Shown here: positions 8,931 to 16,337 of the stretch, piece by piece
How positions within the stretch are numbered: position 1 is the stretch's first letter
How the letters are laid out: each line of letters starts with the position of its first letter
Assembly: GCA_965203915.1 (NCBI GenBank)
Contig: OZ241918.1
Location: 62,001-126,000 of the forward strand
Length of the DNA: 64,000 nucleotides
Source: JASGCL01 sp965203915
GTDB taxonomy: Bacteria; Pseudomonadota; Alphaproteobacteria; JASGCL01
Reading direction: 5' to 3'
Translations under genes and position numbers: made by a program
Notes under the pieces: generated by a model
What the model saw: only the letters and a program-made list of their open reading frames with translations
Databases searched by the model: none
Told to the model about the DNA's origin: nothing

Positions 8931-9946
8931 CGACTTTTGCTTATTTGTAAAAAAAGTCTTTCGGTTAATAACCGACTAGGCAAGGATGATTTAACCTGGT
9001 CTTCGAGTTGTAACAATTTGCCGCGCCAAAACGGTAATTTATGGCGTTGAAACAACCCAAGCGATTTTCTGACAATGGGGCGATTTTTAAAAAATGGCAC
9101 CGCCCGTTCTATCACGCCATCAATATCGCCGCCCTTGGCAACCTCGTCATGAATATTTTGCAGGCGGGTTAGCTCCATCATCATGCGGCGAATGATCTGC
9201 ATCGTTTCAATTTTTTCAACGCGCAATTTTTCTTGCAGGCTTATCACCAGCGGTGTGTCCTTGGTCAGCACCGCGTTGATAAACCTATCGAGTGTTTCAT
9301 GGCTAACATTGATGAAGGGGCGCACATCGTCCAGCGTTAATTCTTTTTCACCAAAACCGTAGAGGCATATTTGTTCGATAATTTGTTTGGTTTCTAATCG
9401 GTTGCCGCCCAATTGTTGGCTTAACCAATATTGCGCATCGTTGGTCATGGTTACATCGTAATGACGCAATTGGTCTTTTAACAATTGCAGGATGGTTTTT
9501 TCATCATCCTGGTAAGCGGGCAAGGCCATGGCGAAGTCGCTTGTTTCAACGGCTTTGCGCAGGGCCGACCGTTTGTCCAAATTGTTGGCGACCAACAATA
9601 GATAATTATCACCCATCGGTTCTTTAAAAAAATCTGCCAGGGCTTTTTCATAAAGCCTTTCATCAACATCGGTTATCACCAACAATCTTTTGCCGCCGTC
9701 AAATGACATGGCAAGCATTTCGTCAAAAAAACGACTGGGTTTTTCGATGATGACATTTTGCGCTAGTTGCGTGAAACGAAAGGGATCTTTGTCGGGCGCG
9801 AGGGTTGCCACCATGGTGGCTTGCCGTTCGGCGGACAGGCCAACCTCTGGCCCATAGAGCAACCAAACGCGGTAAGGATTTTTGCCCAGGTCGCGCGCAA
9901 AATTCTTAACAAAATCATGAACTTTGTAGGCAGGTAAAGATGACAT
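8924..9946 (-). CDS. holA: DNA polymerase III subunit delta
   Basis: HolA is the clamp-loader subunit that opens the beta clamp. The protein is 340 residues, normal for the family. N-terminal domain landmarks are YRVWLLYGPEVGLSAERQ (about 22-39), RFFDEMLAMSFDGGKRLLVI (near 95) and the D/E-rich strand that follows. The C-terminal region RFINAVLTKDTPLVI matches the helical collar domain. It lies 6 nt downstream of lptE, behind leuS, an order typical of alphaproteobacteria; all three likely share one transcript. Confidence 0.9.
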   Translation of the reverse strand: MSSLPAYKVHDFVKNFARDLGKNPYRVWLLYGPEVGLSAERQATMVATLAPDKDPFRFTQLAQNVIIEKPSRFFDEMLAMSFDGGKRLLVITDVDERLYEKALADFFKEPMGDNYLLLVANNLDKRSALRKAVETSDFAMALPAYQDDEKTILQLLKDQLRHYDVTMTNDAQYWLSQQLGGNRLETKQIIEQICLYGFGEKELTLDDVRPFINVSHETLDRFINAVLTKDTPLVISLQEKLRVEKIETMQIIRRMMMELTRLQNIHDEVAKGGDIDGVIERAVPFFKNRPIVRKSLGLFQRHKLPFWRGKLLQLEDQVKSSLPSRLLTERLFLQISKSRY

Positions 9947-9952
9947 GTTTTT

Positions 9953-10474
9953 TTACGGGGCGGCAGGCGAAACCAACAGACGATTGCGTGCCTCCAGCGC
10001 GATGGCACTCATGGCGAATTGTAATTTCTTTTTCCGTGCTTCGGATTGACTAAACCCCGACAAGGACGCCACGACATAACTGCTGTTCTGGCTTATCGTG
10101 AATTCGTCCAACACCTTGCCCGATGATTTTTCATAAAGCACGAAATTAACATTAACCACCAATTCCGCCACCTGGTTGACATTGGCGACCGAAATATCGC
10201 CGATGTTGCTTTCGTTTAATTGAATGCTGGCGCGTAATCCTTTTTTTAGGCCGCCAAGTTTTTTTCGCGGGCCAAAAGCATAATCCAATTCATTTTTTAA
10301 TATTTGGCCTTCGCGCGCGGCAATATTATCAACCGCAATATCTTGCAAGATATTAGGTTTCATCTCGCCCGTTTTTTCATCAAATTGGTAGGCCGCATGC
10401 AACCCACAACCTGCCAACAATAACATCAAGGCTACGCCCGTCCCCCCCCATAATATTTTTTTGACAATGTTCAT
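9953..10474 (-). CDS. lptE: LPS-assembly lipoprotein LptE
   Basis: LptE plugs the LptD barrel and helps insert lipopolysaccharide into the outer membrane. The N-terminus carries a lipoprotein signal: a basic start, a hydrophobic stretch and a lipobox LAGC with the modified cysteine at residue 23. The rest resembles the LptE/RlpB fold (DUF493-unrelated, 173 aa), with repeated beta segments and a C-terminal helix AMSAIALEARNRL. Assignment rests on size, lipobox and position between leuS and holA, where LptE is usually found in proteobacteria. The start at 10474 is 12 nt from the leuS stop. Confidence 0.85.
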   Translation of the reverse strand: MNIVKKILWGGTGVALMLLLAGCGLHAAYQFDEKTGEMKPNILQDIAVDNIAAREGQILKNELDYAFGPRKKLGGLKKGLRASIQLNESNIGDISVANVNQVAELVVNVNFVLYEKSSGKVLDEFTISQNSSYVVASLSGFSQSEARKKKLQFAMSAIALEARNRLLVSPAAP

Positions 10475-10486
10475 ACCATCATAACC

Positions 10487-13048
10487 TTACAACAAATTGA
10501 TAATCCGATTTGGCACATATATCACTTTTTTTGGTGCTTGCCCACCCAACCATTTTTGAACATTATCAAATTTTAACGCCATCGCCAAGGCATCATCTTG
10601 GCTGATGTCTTTTGGCAAATGCAAGGTCGCACGCAATTTGCCCTTCACCTGCACCGCCAGGGTGATGGTTTCCGCAGTGAGGTATTGTTGGTCGGCACGC
10701 GGGAAATCGCTGGTCGCCAACATATCGCCATGGCCCAACATGCGCCACATTTCTTCGCTGACATGCGGGGCGGCGGGGTTAAGAACCTGGACCAATATTT
10801 CGATGGCTTGTTTCCTTGCTACATCGGCATGTTTGTAATTATCGATATGGTTTGCCAATTCATGGGCGCGCGATATCAGCAAATTAAAATGAAATGTTTC
10901 TATCGCCTGACGCGCGGCGTCGATGGTGCGGTGGGCGAAGGATAACAGATCCTTGGCATTGTTTTCATCCAGCGAGGTGGTGGATAGGTTTTCGGGCAAG
11001 TCGACCACCATTTGATAAACCCGCGCCAAAAAGCGGAAGGCACCCAGCACCCCTGCCTCGCTCCATTCCAAATCTTTTTCGGGTGGCGAATTGGAAAGAA
11101 TGAAGACCCGCGCGGTGTCGGCGCCATATTTTTCAATAATTTCTTGCGGGTTGACCACATTTTTTTTCGACTTACTCATTTTGATAGACATGCCAACCTT
11201 CACCGCTTCGCCGTTATGGATAAGGAAGGCCTTGCCCGATCTTTTTTCAACATCATGCGGGGCGACCCATTTGCCATTTTTGTCTTGGTACGTTTCGTGG
11301 CACACCATGCCTTGGGTAAAGAGCCCGCGGAAGGGTTCGGGCGGTGCATGCCAACCGCATTCTTTCAGGGCGCGGGTAAAGAATCGCGCGTAGAGGAGGT
11401 GAAGCACCGCATGTTCTACCCCGCCGATATATTGGTCAACGGGCATCCAATAATCTGCGCGTTCGTCGCTATAGGGTGCGGCAGTATTTTTGTTATCAAG
11501 GTAGCGCAAGAAATACCAAGAGGATTGAAAGAAGGTATCCAAGGTGTCGGTTTCGCGCCGCGCCGCCCCGCCGCAGGTTGGGCATGGGGTGTGTTTCCAT
11601 GTTGGGTGATGGTCGAGCGGGTTGCCGACCTTATCAAACGTAATATCGTCGGGCAACAGCACGGGCAATTTGTTTTCGGGCAAGGGCACCATGCCGCAAT
11701 GGTCGCAATAAACCACGGGAATGGGGCAACCCCAATAACGTTGGCGCGAAACGCCCCAATCGCGCAATCGCCAATTTACTTCGCCATGGCCCAACGATAA
11801 TTTTTCCAATTCGGCGATGGCGCGTTGCTTGGCTTCATCAACCGACAGGCCATTTAAAAATTGCGAATGAAATATAACCCCGTCGTCGACGAATGGTTGG
11901 TCGTCAACAGCAAAATTGTCATCGGCCTGTTTGGGCCGCACCACGGGGATGACGGGCAAATTGTATTTTTTGGCAAACAGCAAATCGCGTGCGTCATGGG
12001 CGGGGCAACCAAACAACGCGCCCGCGCCATAATCCATCAACACAAAATTGGCAACATAAACTGGAAAATGTTTGTCGGGGGCGAAGGGGTGGGCAACCTT
12101 GATAGGCAGGGGGTAGCCTTTTTTCTCCATCGTTTCGATGTCCATGGTGGCGACCGAGCCCGCGGCGCATTCTGCTAAGAATTTTTTTAGGTTTTCATCG
12201 CCCCCCGTTGCGGCGATTTTTTTTACGATAGGATGGTCGGGGGCGAGGGCAAGGAAACTCATCCCAAACAATGTATCGGGGCGGGTGGAAAAAACCTCGA
12301 TGGTTTGTTTTTCATTCATGGCATCGCCGACGATGGGGAAGCTAATACGTGCCCCCACCGAACGCCCCAACCAATTTTCTTGCATCACCCGAACTTTTTC
12401 GGGCCAGGCAGGCAATTGTTGCAACCCCGCCAACAGGTCGTCGGCGTAGCGCGTGATATTAAGATACCAGCCGTTTAATTTTTTCTTTTCCACCACCGCC
12501 CCCGAACGCCAACCGCGGCCATCAACCACCTGTTCATTGGCAAGGACGCAATTATCCATCGGGTCCCAATTGACGATGGTTTCTTTTTGATAGGCTATTT
12601 TTTTTTCTAAAAACTTTAAGAAAATTTTTTGTTCTTGGTGGGTGTAGGCTGGGTCGGAGGTTGCCAATTCCAAATCCCAATCATAAGAAAAACCCAGCCT
12701 TATCAATTCGGCCTTCATGCTGGCGATGTTGTCGTAGGTCCATTTTTTGGGGTGGACACCATTGTCGAAGGCGGCATTTTCAGCGGGCAAGCCAAACGAA
12801 TCCCAACCCATGGGGTGGATGACATTGAAACCGTTGGCGCGTTTGTAACGCGCCACGACATCGCCCAATGTGTAATTGCGCACATGGCCCATGTGAATTT
12901 GCCCCGAGGGGTAGGGCAACATTTCCAGCACATAATATTTGGGCTTGGCGGTGGCGGATGCGCCAGGGTGCGCCGTGGCAAAGACGTTTTTTTCGCGCCA
13001 GGTTTTTTGCCATTGTAATTCGATTTTTTGTGGGTGGTATCGCGTCAT
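10487..13048 (-). CDS. leuS: Leucyl-tRNA synthetase
   Basis: Class I aminoacyl-tRNA synthetase charging tRNA-Leu. Length is 853 residues. The HIGH-type signature appears as QIHMGHVRNYTLGD (near 50) and the KMSKS loop as KMSKSKKNVVNP (near 620). The editing (CP1) domain is present between about 220 and 420, with FSTRPDTLFGMSF and DYGAGALFGCPAHDARD. A zinc-ribbon-like CPTCGG lies near 470. It begins the leuS-lptE-holA transcript. A possible promoter in the 213-nt divergent gap is TTGATT, 17 nt, TATCAC on the minus strand, about 18 nt before the ATG. Confidence 0.97.
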   Translation of the reverse strand: MTRYHPQKIELQWQKTWREKNVFATAHPGASATAKPKYYVLEMLPYPSGQIHMGHVRNYTLGDVVARYKRANGFNVIHPMGWDSFGLPAENAAFDNGVHPKKWTYDNIASMKAELIRLGFSYDWDLELATSDPAYTHQEQKIFLKFLEKKIAYQKETIVNWDPMDNCVLANEQVVDGRGWRSGAVVEKKKLNGWYLNITRYADDLLAGLQQLPAWPEKVRVMQENWLGRSVGARISFPIVGDAMNEKQTIEVFSTRPDTLFGMSFLALAPDHPIVKKIAATGGDENLKKFLAECAAGSVATMDIETMEKKGYPLPIKVAHPFAPDKHFPVYVANFVLMDYGAGALFGCPAHDARDLLFAKKYNLPVIPVVRPKQADDNFAVDDQPFVDDGVIFHSQFLNGLSVDEAKQRAIAELEKLSLGHGEVNWRLRDWGVSRQRYWGCPIPVVYCDHCGMVPLPENKLPVLLPDDITFDKVGNPLDHHPTWKHTPCPTCGGAARRETDTLDTFFQSSWYFLRYLDNKNTAAPYSDERADYWMPVDQYIGGVEHAVLHLLYARFFTRALKECGWHAPPEPFRGLFTQGMVCHETYQDKNGKWVAPHDVEKRSGKAFLIHNGEAVKVGMSIKMSKSKKNVVNPQEIIEKYGADTARVFILSNSPPEKDLEWSEAGVLGAFRFLARVYQMVVDLPENLSTTSLDENNAKDLLSFAHRTIDAARQAIETFHFNLLISRAHELANHIDNYKHADVARKQAIEILVQVLNPAAPHVSEEMWRMLGHGDMLATSDFPRADQQYLTAETITLAVQVKGKLRATLHLPKDISQDDALAMALKFDNVQKWLGGQAPKKVIYVPNRIINLL

Positions 13049-13261
13049 GTTATTACCCGATAGGTGATAAGCAAACTTGCCCCGAAAATCAAGCTAGGCG
13101 AGAGAGGGGGGCGTTCGCTTGCCGCGCCGAAGTATAAGCATGGTCGCATGAGCAATATAACGAAGTGGCGAGCAATACTGTCTTAGCCTATATAAATATG
13201 CTATAAAAAAATACATAACAAGCGGCGATAGTATTCCGCTAACAATATCTTATGAAATCTT

Positions 13262-14323
13262 ATGAATGAATCCAGCCCGACCGACCCCGCCGCCATCACC
13301 AAAAATTTTGTGGTGGAGAAATTGCCGCCCGCGCAAAAACGGCTTGATAAGTTTTTAACCATGATGATATTGTCCGACCCCGATATGGCGGGCGTCAGCC
13401 GTAACCAAATTCAGGGTTGGATAAAATCGGGCGCGGTAACAATCAACCATGCCCCCGCCCGCGACCCCGACCAAAAAATCAAGCAAGGCGACGCCATAAC
13501 GGTCGTCATACCGCCGCCGCGCGACATGACCATTATCCCCGAAAAAATGCCGTTGGATATTATTTTTGAAGACAAAGATATTTTGGTGTTGAACAAACCA
13601 AGCAACCTGACCGTGCACCCCAGCATTGGCAATTGGACGGGAACATTGGTGCATGGTTTGTTGCATCATTGTGGGAAGGATCTTTCGGGCATCAACGGTA
13701 TTATGCGCCCAGGGATTGTGCATCGGCTGGACAAGGATACATCGGGCATTATGGTGATTGCAAAAAACGACATGGCCCATGCCGCCCTGACTCGTGATTT
13801 TGCGGCGCGGCAAATTAAACGCCGTTATGTTGCCTTGGCTTGGGGGAACATGGCACTGCCCCTTGGGCCAGACAATGTGGGTATTATTAACCAGCCGTTG
13901 GGGCGCAACCCCCACAACCGTTTACAAATGACCGTCATACCCGTGGAAAAGGGCGGCCGCGTTGCCGAAACCCATTACAAAATATTGGCGCAGAATAACG
14001 ATGTAACATTGCTTATGTGCCGTTTGATGACGGGGCGCACCCATCAAATTCGCGCGCACCTCACCCATATTAAACACCCATTGGTGGGCGACGCCATATA
14101 TGGTGGGCGAGGCCGCCAGGTAAGCAAGAACACCGATACCACCACCGCCGTTGCGTTGATGGGTTTTCCCCGCCAATCTTTGCATGCTTTCGAATTGGGG
14201 TTTCATCACCCGCGCAGTGGCAAGGAAATGTTGTTCTTGCAACCCCCGCCCCACGATATGATGACATTATTCACCCAGCTTGGTTTTGCTGACAAGGTTA
14301 TCGGCTTAGCAAAGAATCCTTAA
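13262..14323 (+). CDS. RluC/RluD-family 23S rRNA pseudouridine synthase
   Basis: The protein converts uridines in RNA (usually 23S rRNA) to pseudouridine. An S4 RNA-binding domain occupies residues about 20-90 (KRLDKFLTMM, SRNQIQGWIKSGAVTIN). The catalytic domain follows with HRLDKDTSGIMVIAK near 158, whose Asp is the catalytic residue, and GRTHQIRAHLTHIKHPLVGD near 260. S4 plus this motif places it in the RluA/C/D group; RluD is the closest by architecture but the target uridines cannot be read from the sequence. Length is 353. Between the S4 and catalytic parts nothing is missing. It diverges from leuS across 213 nt. Confidence 0.9.
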   Translation: MNESSPTDPAAITKNFVVEKLPPAQKRLDKFLTMMILSDPDMAGVSRNQIQGWIKSGAVTINHAPARDPDQKIKQGDAITVVIPPPRDMTIIPEKMPLDIIFEDKDILVLNKPSNLTVHPSIGNWTGTLVHGLLHHCGKDLSGINGIMRPGIVHRLDKDTSGIMVIAKNDMAHAALTRDFAARQIKRRYVALAWGNMALPLGPDNVGIINQPLGRNPHNRLQMTVIPVEKGGRVAETHYKILAQNNDVTLLMCRLMTGRTHQIRAHLTHIKHPLVGDAIYGGRGRQVSKNTDTTTAVALMGFPRQSLHAFELGFHHPRSGKEMLFLQPPPHDMMTLFTQLGFADKVIGLAKNP

Positions 14324-14340
14324 GAAAAATTATTGCGCGG

Positions 14341-14751
14341 TTATAAACCCTCGGCCACCGATCTTAATTTTACCAAGGCATCGCCCCACATGTTATCCAT
14401 CATGGTGTAATAATCTTCCAAACAATCCATTGCCAATTCAAATTCGGTTTGTGCATCATTGATTTTTTTGAAACTGTAGTTTTCATAAGCCCCAGCCCAT
14501 TCATCGTGGCGGATAGAAATAAATTCGTGAAGTTTATTTTCGGCTATGGTGCTTTTTATTTCCATTACCTTGCCATCTTTATCGGGGGTGGCAAAAAATA
14601 TTATGGTTGCGCCCTTATCAAATGAACCTGAAAAATCGCTGCCTTCTTTAAAAGCACTCGCCCATTTTTTATAATTGTCACGTTCCACCACCGCCTGCCA
14701 TACCTTGGGGCATGGCGCATCGATGATAATTTTTTTTATGAGTTTTTTCAT
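14341..14751 (-). CDS. SRPBCC (START/Bet v1-like) domain protein
   Basis: This 136-residue protein fits a single SRPBCC ligand-binding fold. It opens with a beta strand followed by DAPCPKVWQAVVERDNYKKW, the hallmark of polyketide-cyclase/AHSA1-like members, and ends in a long amphipathic helix (DNMWGDALVKLRSVAEGL). Members bind small hydrophobic ligands or serve as chaperone cofactors, and no specific role can be given. It is convergent with the rlu gene and divergent from the toxin-antitoxin pair, sharing an intergenic region of 113 nt with an inverted repeat. Confidence 0.75.
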   Translation of the reverse strand: MKKLIKKIIIDAPCPKVWQAVVERDNYKKWASAFKEGSDFSGSFDKGATIIFFATPDKDGKVMEIKSTIAENKLHEFISIRHDEWAGAYENYSFKKINDAQTEFELAMDCLEDYYTMMDNMWGDALVKLRSVAEGL

Positions 14752-14758
14752 GAATTCA

Positions 14759-14806
14759 TTGTAGAATAATCATGGTCATTTGCAAATTAAAATTTACATT
14801 CTACAA
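14759..14806. promoter_or_regulatory. Inverted repeat, candidate operator
   Basis: Perfect 9-nt arms TTGTAGAAT (14759-14767) and ATTCTACAA (14798-14806) face each other across 30 nt. They lie between the divergent SRPBCC gene and the Panacea operon, about 25 nt upstream of the operon's -35 box. The position suits a repressor site controlling either gene. The long spacer argues against a simple terminator. Confidence 0.4.
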
Positions 14807-14830
14807 CCTAACTAACGATACAAGAAAGTC

Positions 14831-14859
14831 TTGACTGCTCTTATTTAATAATATATAAT
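14831..14859 (+). promoter_or_regulatory. Near-consensus promoter of the toxin-antitoxin pair
   Basis: TTGACT (14831-14836) and TATAAT (14854-14859) are spaced by 17 nt, one mismatch from the sigma70 consensus. The ATG of the antitoxin candidate is at 14865, only 5 nt after the -10 box, so transcription should begin at or next to the A of the ATG. That predicts a leaderless mRNA. Confidence 0.7.
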
Positions 14860-14864
14860 GAGCC

Positions 14865-15422
14865 ATGGAAGAAAAAATTGTTTTCTTGCCCAATTATAAT
14901 CGTATTATTGATATTGTGTGCCTATTGGCGCAAAAACAAAAATCTGACGAACCATTGGGCATACATAAAACCATGAAACTGCTATTCTTTGCAGATGTTG
15001 AGCATATCAACAAGCATTATGTTCCCATAACAGGCGGTCGTTATTTAGCCATGCGATTTGGCCCTGTCCATAAAGAAGCCTATGATATTATCAACGGAAA
15101 TTCTATTAATTTACCTGATGTAGGTAATGTGCCCTTTGCACGTAAAGACAACCATATTATTATTACACAATCCAGCAACGATTTACACAAGCACTTATCT
15201 AAAGACCATATTACAATTATTGAATCAATTTGGGATAAGTATGGTAAAAAAGATTTTATTGAACTTACAGAATTATCGCATCAACACCCCGCTTGGCAAG
15301 ACGCATGGGGGAATCGCATTAATGATGCTCCTGAAATGGATTACGAAAAATTTTTTGAAAAAGTAATAGACAACGAAATTATAAATGAATTACGAGAATC
15401 CGCACGATTTATCACGCTATGA
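14865..15422 (+). CDS. Panacea-domain (SocA/DUF4065-like) antitoxin
   Basis: The 185-residue protein carries the Panacea/SocA signature: KLLFFADVEHIN (residues 38-49) followed by GGRYLAMRFGPVHKEAYDII (57-76). Known Panacea proteins neutralise many unrelated toxins, and SocA is also a proteolytic adaptor for its toxin in Caulobacter. The C-terminal half (about 95-165) is predicted helical and has HLSKDHITIIESIWDKYG, typical of the family. Its stop overlaps the next start as ATGA (15419-15422), as expected for a coupled antitoxin-toxin pair. Codon use is AT-rich relative to the flanking housekeeping genes, which suggests horizontal acquisition. Function as antitoxin is inferred from family and context. 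Confidence 0.8.
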   Translation: MEEKIVFLPNYNRIIDIVCLLAQKQKSDEPLGIHKTMKLLFFADVEHINKHYVPITGGRYLAMRFGPVHKEAYDIINGNSINLPDVGNVPFARKDNHIIITQSSNDLHKHLSKDHITIIESIWDKYGKKDFIELTELSHQHPAWQDAWGNRINDAPEMDYEKFFEKVIDNEIINELRESARFITL

Positions 15423-15814
15423 TGTCGCCACAACCGCCTCGTTTAATGATAGGTGGCGTTTATAAACTCACCAATAAAAGTTTACATTCATCGCGTCGCC
15501 ATAATAAGATGCATGTTTATATTGGCAAATACCAATCAGCCGACCAATTCTTGCTAATAAATTCAGAAGAAAAAGAAATTTATAATCCCCACCATCTTAT
15601 TCTAAAAAAAGATTATCCGTTCCTTGACCATGATAGTTATATAGGGTGCAATGCCAGTGGCGGGATACAAGCCCTTAGCCCGCCATATGAAATTAATAAA
15701 TTTATGGATCGTTTAAAGAAAGACGATTTAGAAAAAGCTTTTAATTTATTATGTCAGAGCGGACTTGATGATGCTAAGAAGCAATGCTTAAATTCTAATA
15801 TAGAACGATATTAG
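15419..15814 (+). CDS. Candidate toxin partner of the Panacea antitoxin
   Basis: A 131-residue soluble basic-to-neutral protein, translationally coupled to the Panacea gene by a 4-nt overlap; a second ATG follows immediately at 15422. I do not recognise the family firmly. The strand-rich N-terminal half, GGVYKLTNKS, MHVYIGKY and FLLINSE, then YPFLDHDSYIGC (66-77), recalls PemK/MazF-like small beta-barrel proteins, where a similar HDSxxxC segment occurs. The C-terminal ~45 residues are helical. No transmembrane helix or signal is seen. Toxicity is inferred only from operon position. It ends 9 nt before the convergent coaD. Confidence 0.6.
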   Translation: MMSPQPPRLMIGGVYKLTNKSLHSSRRHNKMHVYIGKYQSADQFLLINSEEKEIYNPHHLILKKDYPFLDHDSYIGCNASGGIQALSPPYEINKFMDRLKKDDLEKAFNLLCQSGLDDAKKQCLNSNIERY

Positions 15815-15822
15815 ACTTGACT

Positions 15823-16317
15823 TTACCCCGCCAACTTGGTTTTTATCATATCGGCAATGTCTTGGCCAACGAACGGCGCAATATTACCGCCCAACGATGC
15901 AACCTGCTTCACCAATTGCGATGAAATGAAATGGTGGCCCTCGCCCGCCATCAAAAAAATAGTTTCGATATTTTTATCCAACCTGGCATTCATTTCCGCC
16001 AATTGAAATTCATATTCAAAATCGCTGATGGCGCGCAAGCCACGCACAATCACCCCCGCCCCCTGTTGCTTCATGAAATCTATCAACAAACCTTCGACGG
16101 GTTGCACCGTGATTTTTTTTGCCACCGCGGCATCCATTTTTTTTAATGTCATGTTCACCATCGCCACCCGTTCGCTTAAAGAAAACATGGTCGATTTGCC
16201 ACTGTGCCCCGCCACCCCAACTATCAATTGGTCGCATAATTTGGTTGCGCGCGATAACACATTGATATGCCCCAAAGTAATCGGGTCAAATGTTCCAGGA
16301 TAGACCGATATTTTCAT
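15823..16317 (-). CDS. coaD: Phosphopantetheine adenylyltransferase
   Basis: CoaD makes dephospho-CoA from 4'-phosphopantetheine and ATP. The nucleotidyltransferase signature PGTFDPITLGHINVLSRA covers residues 7-24, with the TxGH motif. RGLRAISDFEYEFQLAEMN (near 92-110) and the C-terminal ISSQLVKQVASLGG segment are also characteristic. Length, 164 aa, is standard. It sits 20 nt downstream of gyrA in the same direction and is likely cotranscribed, an order common in alphaproteobacteria. Confidence 0.96.
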   Translation of the reverse strand: MKISVYPGTFDPITLGHINVLSRATKLCDQLIVGVAGHSGKSTMFSLSERVAMVNMTLKKMDAAVAKKITVQPVEGLLIDFMKQQGAGVIVRGLRAISDFEYEFQLAEMNARLDKNIETIFLMAGEGHHFISSQLVKQVASLGGNIAPFVGQDIADMIKTKLAG

Positions 16318-16337
16318 GATGCTGCTTGCTGTGATAT

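Noticed and set aside
11012..11800. Long plus-strand frame opposite leuS
   Set aside because: It lies wholly antisense to a conserved leuS sequence and has no motif.
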